14,998 nt of DNA from an uncultured Armatimonadota bacterium. Lineage in GTDB: Bacteria; Armatimonadota; Armatimonadia; Armatimonadales; Armatimonadaceae. Both the position numbers and the translations under genes were made by a program. Below, one piece after another: positions 14,303 to 14,998 of the stretch (position 1 is the first letter of the stretch; each line of letters opens with the position of its first letter). The stretch covers positions 1 to 14,998 of the forward strand of contig CAIYBQ010000452.1 of assembly GCA_903924445.1 (NCBI GenBank), read 5' to 3'. Below the pieces are notes generated by a model, which worked only from the letters and a program-made list of their open reading frames with translations, made no database searches and had not been told where the DNA came from.

Positions 14303-14998
14303 CTAGTTGCTAGGAGGGCCTGGAGGCGTTGGAAGCTTTCCAAACGCAGAGCCATCCTGGCTGTAGACGAAGTCACCCGCATTAGGAGTGTCCTTACCGA
14401 CTGGACCTGGAAGGTCACCGGCATTACGTCCACCAACTCTGTAGTACACACGATCACCAGAGCGGAGGTTACGGAATTCCGTCGAGATGTCGAATGTCTC
14501 TGTTCTGGAATCAATACCGGACAGGTAAGGAGCCGTAAACGGTCCCTTCTGAACCTTGTTCTTAAAGTCAGGACGTGATGAGAACTCAGCAACATACTCG
14601 TTAGCACCAGGAGTGGTCCGGAACGAAACCGTCACACGTCGGAGGTCTTGATCAACCGTAGGACCGGTTACACCAGGACGAGCGATTGGAGTCACTGCAC
14701 CACTGGTCGCTTCGACGTTGGACTCACGGTAAAGAATTTGCGTTCCACCGTTGTTTCCACCGCCACCACCACCAATGTTTCCACCACCGCCGCCGCCGAT
14801 GTTGCCACCGCCGCCACCGCCGATGTTGCCACCGCCGCCGCCGCCAATGTTTCCACCACCGCCTCCGCCGATACCGCCGCCGCCGATACCGCCACCACCA
14901 CCGATGCCACCTGCACCACCGCCGCCACCGGAGTTACCGGAAAGGTCAGCTGCTGCAAGTTGCTTGTACAAAACGGCAACTCTGTAGCGATGCGTAGC
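14303..14998 (-). CDS. Partial secreted-type protein: fibronectin-III-like segments joined by a polyglycine repeat (5' end outside window)
   Basis: The frame is open from the right edge to the TAG at 14303, giving about 231 C-terminal residues; the start lies beyond the window. The edge reads THRYRVAVLYKQL, like the last strands of a fibronectin type III domain (Y-R-V-x-A-L). A low-complexity stretch of about 65 residues follows, GGGGGGNI repeated, then a second beta-rich segment (RVTVSFRTTPGANEYVAEFSS ... DRVYYRVGGRNAGDLPGPVG) that again looks like a fibronectin III or similar sandwich. The tail is proline-rich (LPTPPGPPSN). The polyglycine part would be a long flexible linker. The residues shown contain no enzyme motif. 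It is the most upstream visible member of the minus-strand run, 82 bp before the protease. The family of the full protein cannot be told from this fragment. Confidence 0.8.
   Translation of the reverse strand, partial: ATHRYRVAVLYKQLAAADLSGNSGGGGGAGGIGGGGGIGGGGIGGGGGGNIGGGGGGNIGGGGGGNIGGGGGGNIGGGGGGNNGGTQILYRESNVEATSGAVTPIARPGVTGPTVDQDLRRVTVSFRTTPGANEYVAEFSSRPDFKNKVQKGPFTAPYLSGIDSRTETFDISTEFRNLRSGDRVYYRVGGRNAGDLPGPVGKDTPNAGDFVYSQDGSAFGKLPTPPGPPSN
14751..14930 (-). repeat. 24-bp tandem repeat coding GGGGGGNI, continuing into shorter glycine units
   Basis: Five 24-bp units start at 14751, 14775, 14799, 14823 and 14847 (plus-strand coordinates), each coding six glycines and an Asn-Ile or Asn-Asn pair. 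They are followed by irregular 15-, 18- and about 27-bp units with the same composition. All lengths are multiples of three, so the frame is kept. Units differ mostly at glycine third positions. Confidence 0.9.

Noticed and set aside
14749..14938. Regular repeats considered as a CRISPR array
   Set aside because: Units are contiguous 24-mers without unique spacers, keep an open frame and code glycine.
14751..14987. Plus-strand open frame coding long proline runs
   Set aside because: It is the complement of the glycine repeat. The minus-strand frame continues into credible fibronectin-like sequence on both sides, while the proline frame is only the repeat.

Overview
The window looks like chromosomal DNA from a diderm (outer-membrane) bacterium. 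It holds a predicted outer-membrane beta-barrel protein that ends in Phe, several large signal-peptide proteins, and C-terminal FlgD-like Ig domains on two of them. This mix would fit Armatimonadota or a neighbouring phylum, but no marker gene fixes the taxonomy, so treat that as a weak guess. I saw no tRNA, rRNA, CRISPR array, transposase or phage gene.

Left part (1-3774). A minus-strand pterin operon comes first: a tandem two-domain 6-pyruvoyl-tetrahydropterin synthase protein followed 35 bp later by GTP cyclohydrolase I (folE), which runs off the window start. Together they would convert GTP to 7,8-dihydroneopterin triphosphate and then to 6-pyruvoyl-tetrahydropterin. The second synthase domain has the C-x5-HGHN spacing of biopterin-type enzymes rather than the C-x3-HGH of QueD. 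Divergently, across about 100 to 170 bp, lies an FAD-dependent oxidoreductase. Its 3' end is repeated downstream as two decaying copies.

Middle part (3775-7284). A group-2 sigma-70 factor ends at a strong bidirectional terminator. It faces a minus-strand outer-membrane protein built from an invasin-like Ig domain, an OstA/LptD-like middle and a beta-barrel. Behind that gene lies a 470-bp gene-free stretch. This stretch holds the expected terminator of the next gene and a second, diverged copy of that gene's tail plus terminator.

Right part (7285-14998). Four minus-strand genes for secreted proteins follow one another with gaps of about 60-80 bp, in transcription order: a partial protein with fibronectin-III-like segments and a polyglycine repeat, a subtilisin-family (S8) protease, a 1001-residue beta-rich protein, and a small 233-residue periplasmic protein. 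Short perfect hairpins sit in two of the three gaps, and good AGAGG-type ribosome binding sites precede the genes. They look like one operon for surface or exported proteins. The protease and the 1001-residue protein share an approximately 470-residue C-terminal module that ends in a FlgD-like Ig domain and the residues VVR. I judge this the most interesting signal in the window: a candidate surface-sorting or anchoring tail.
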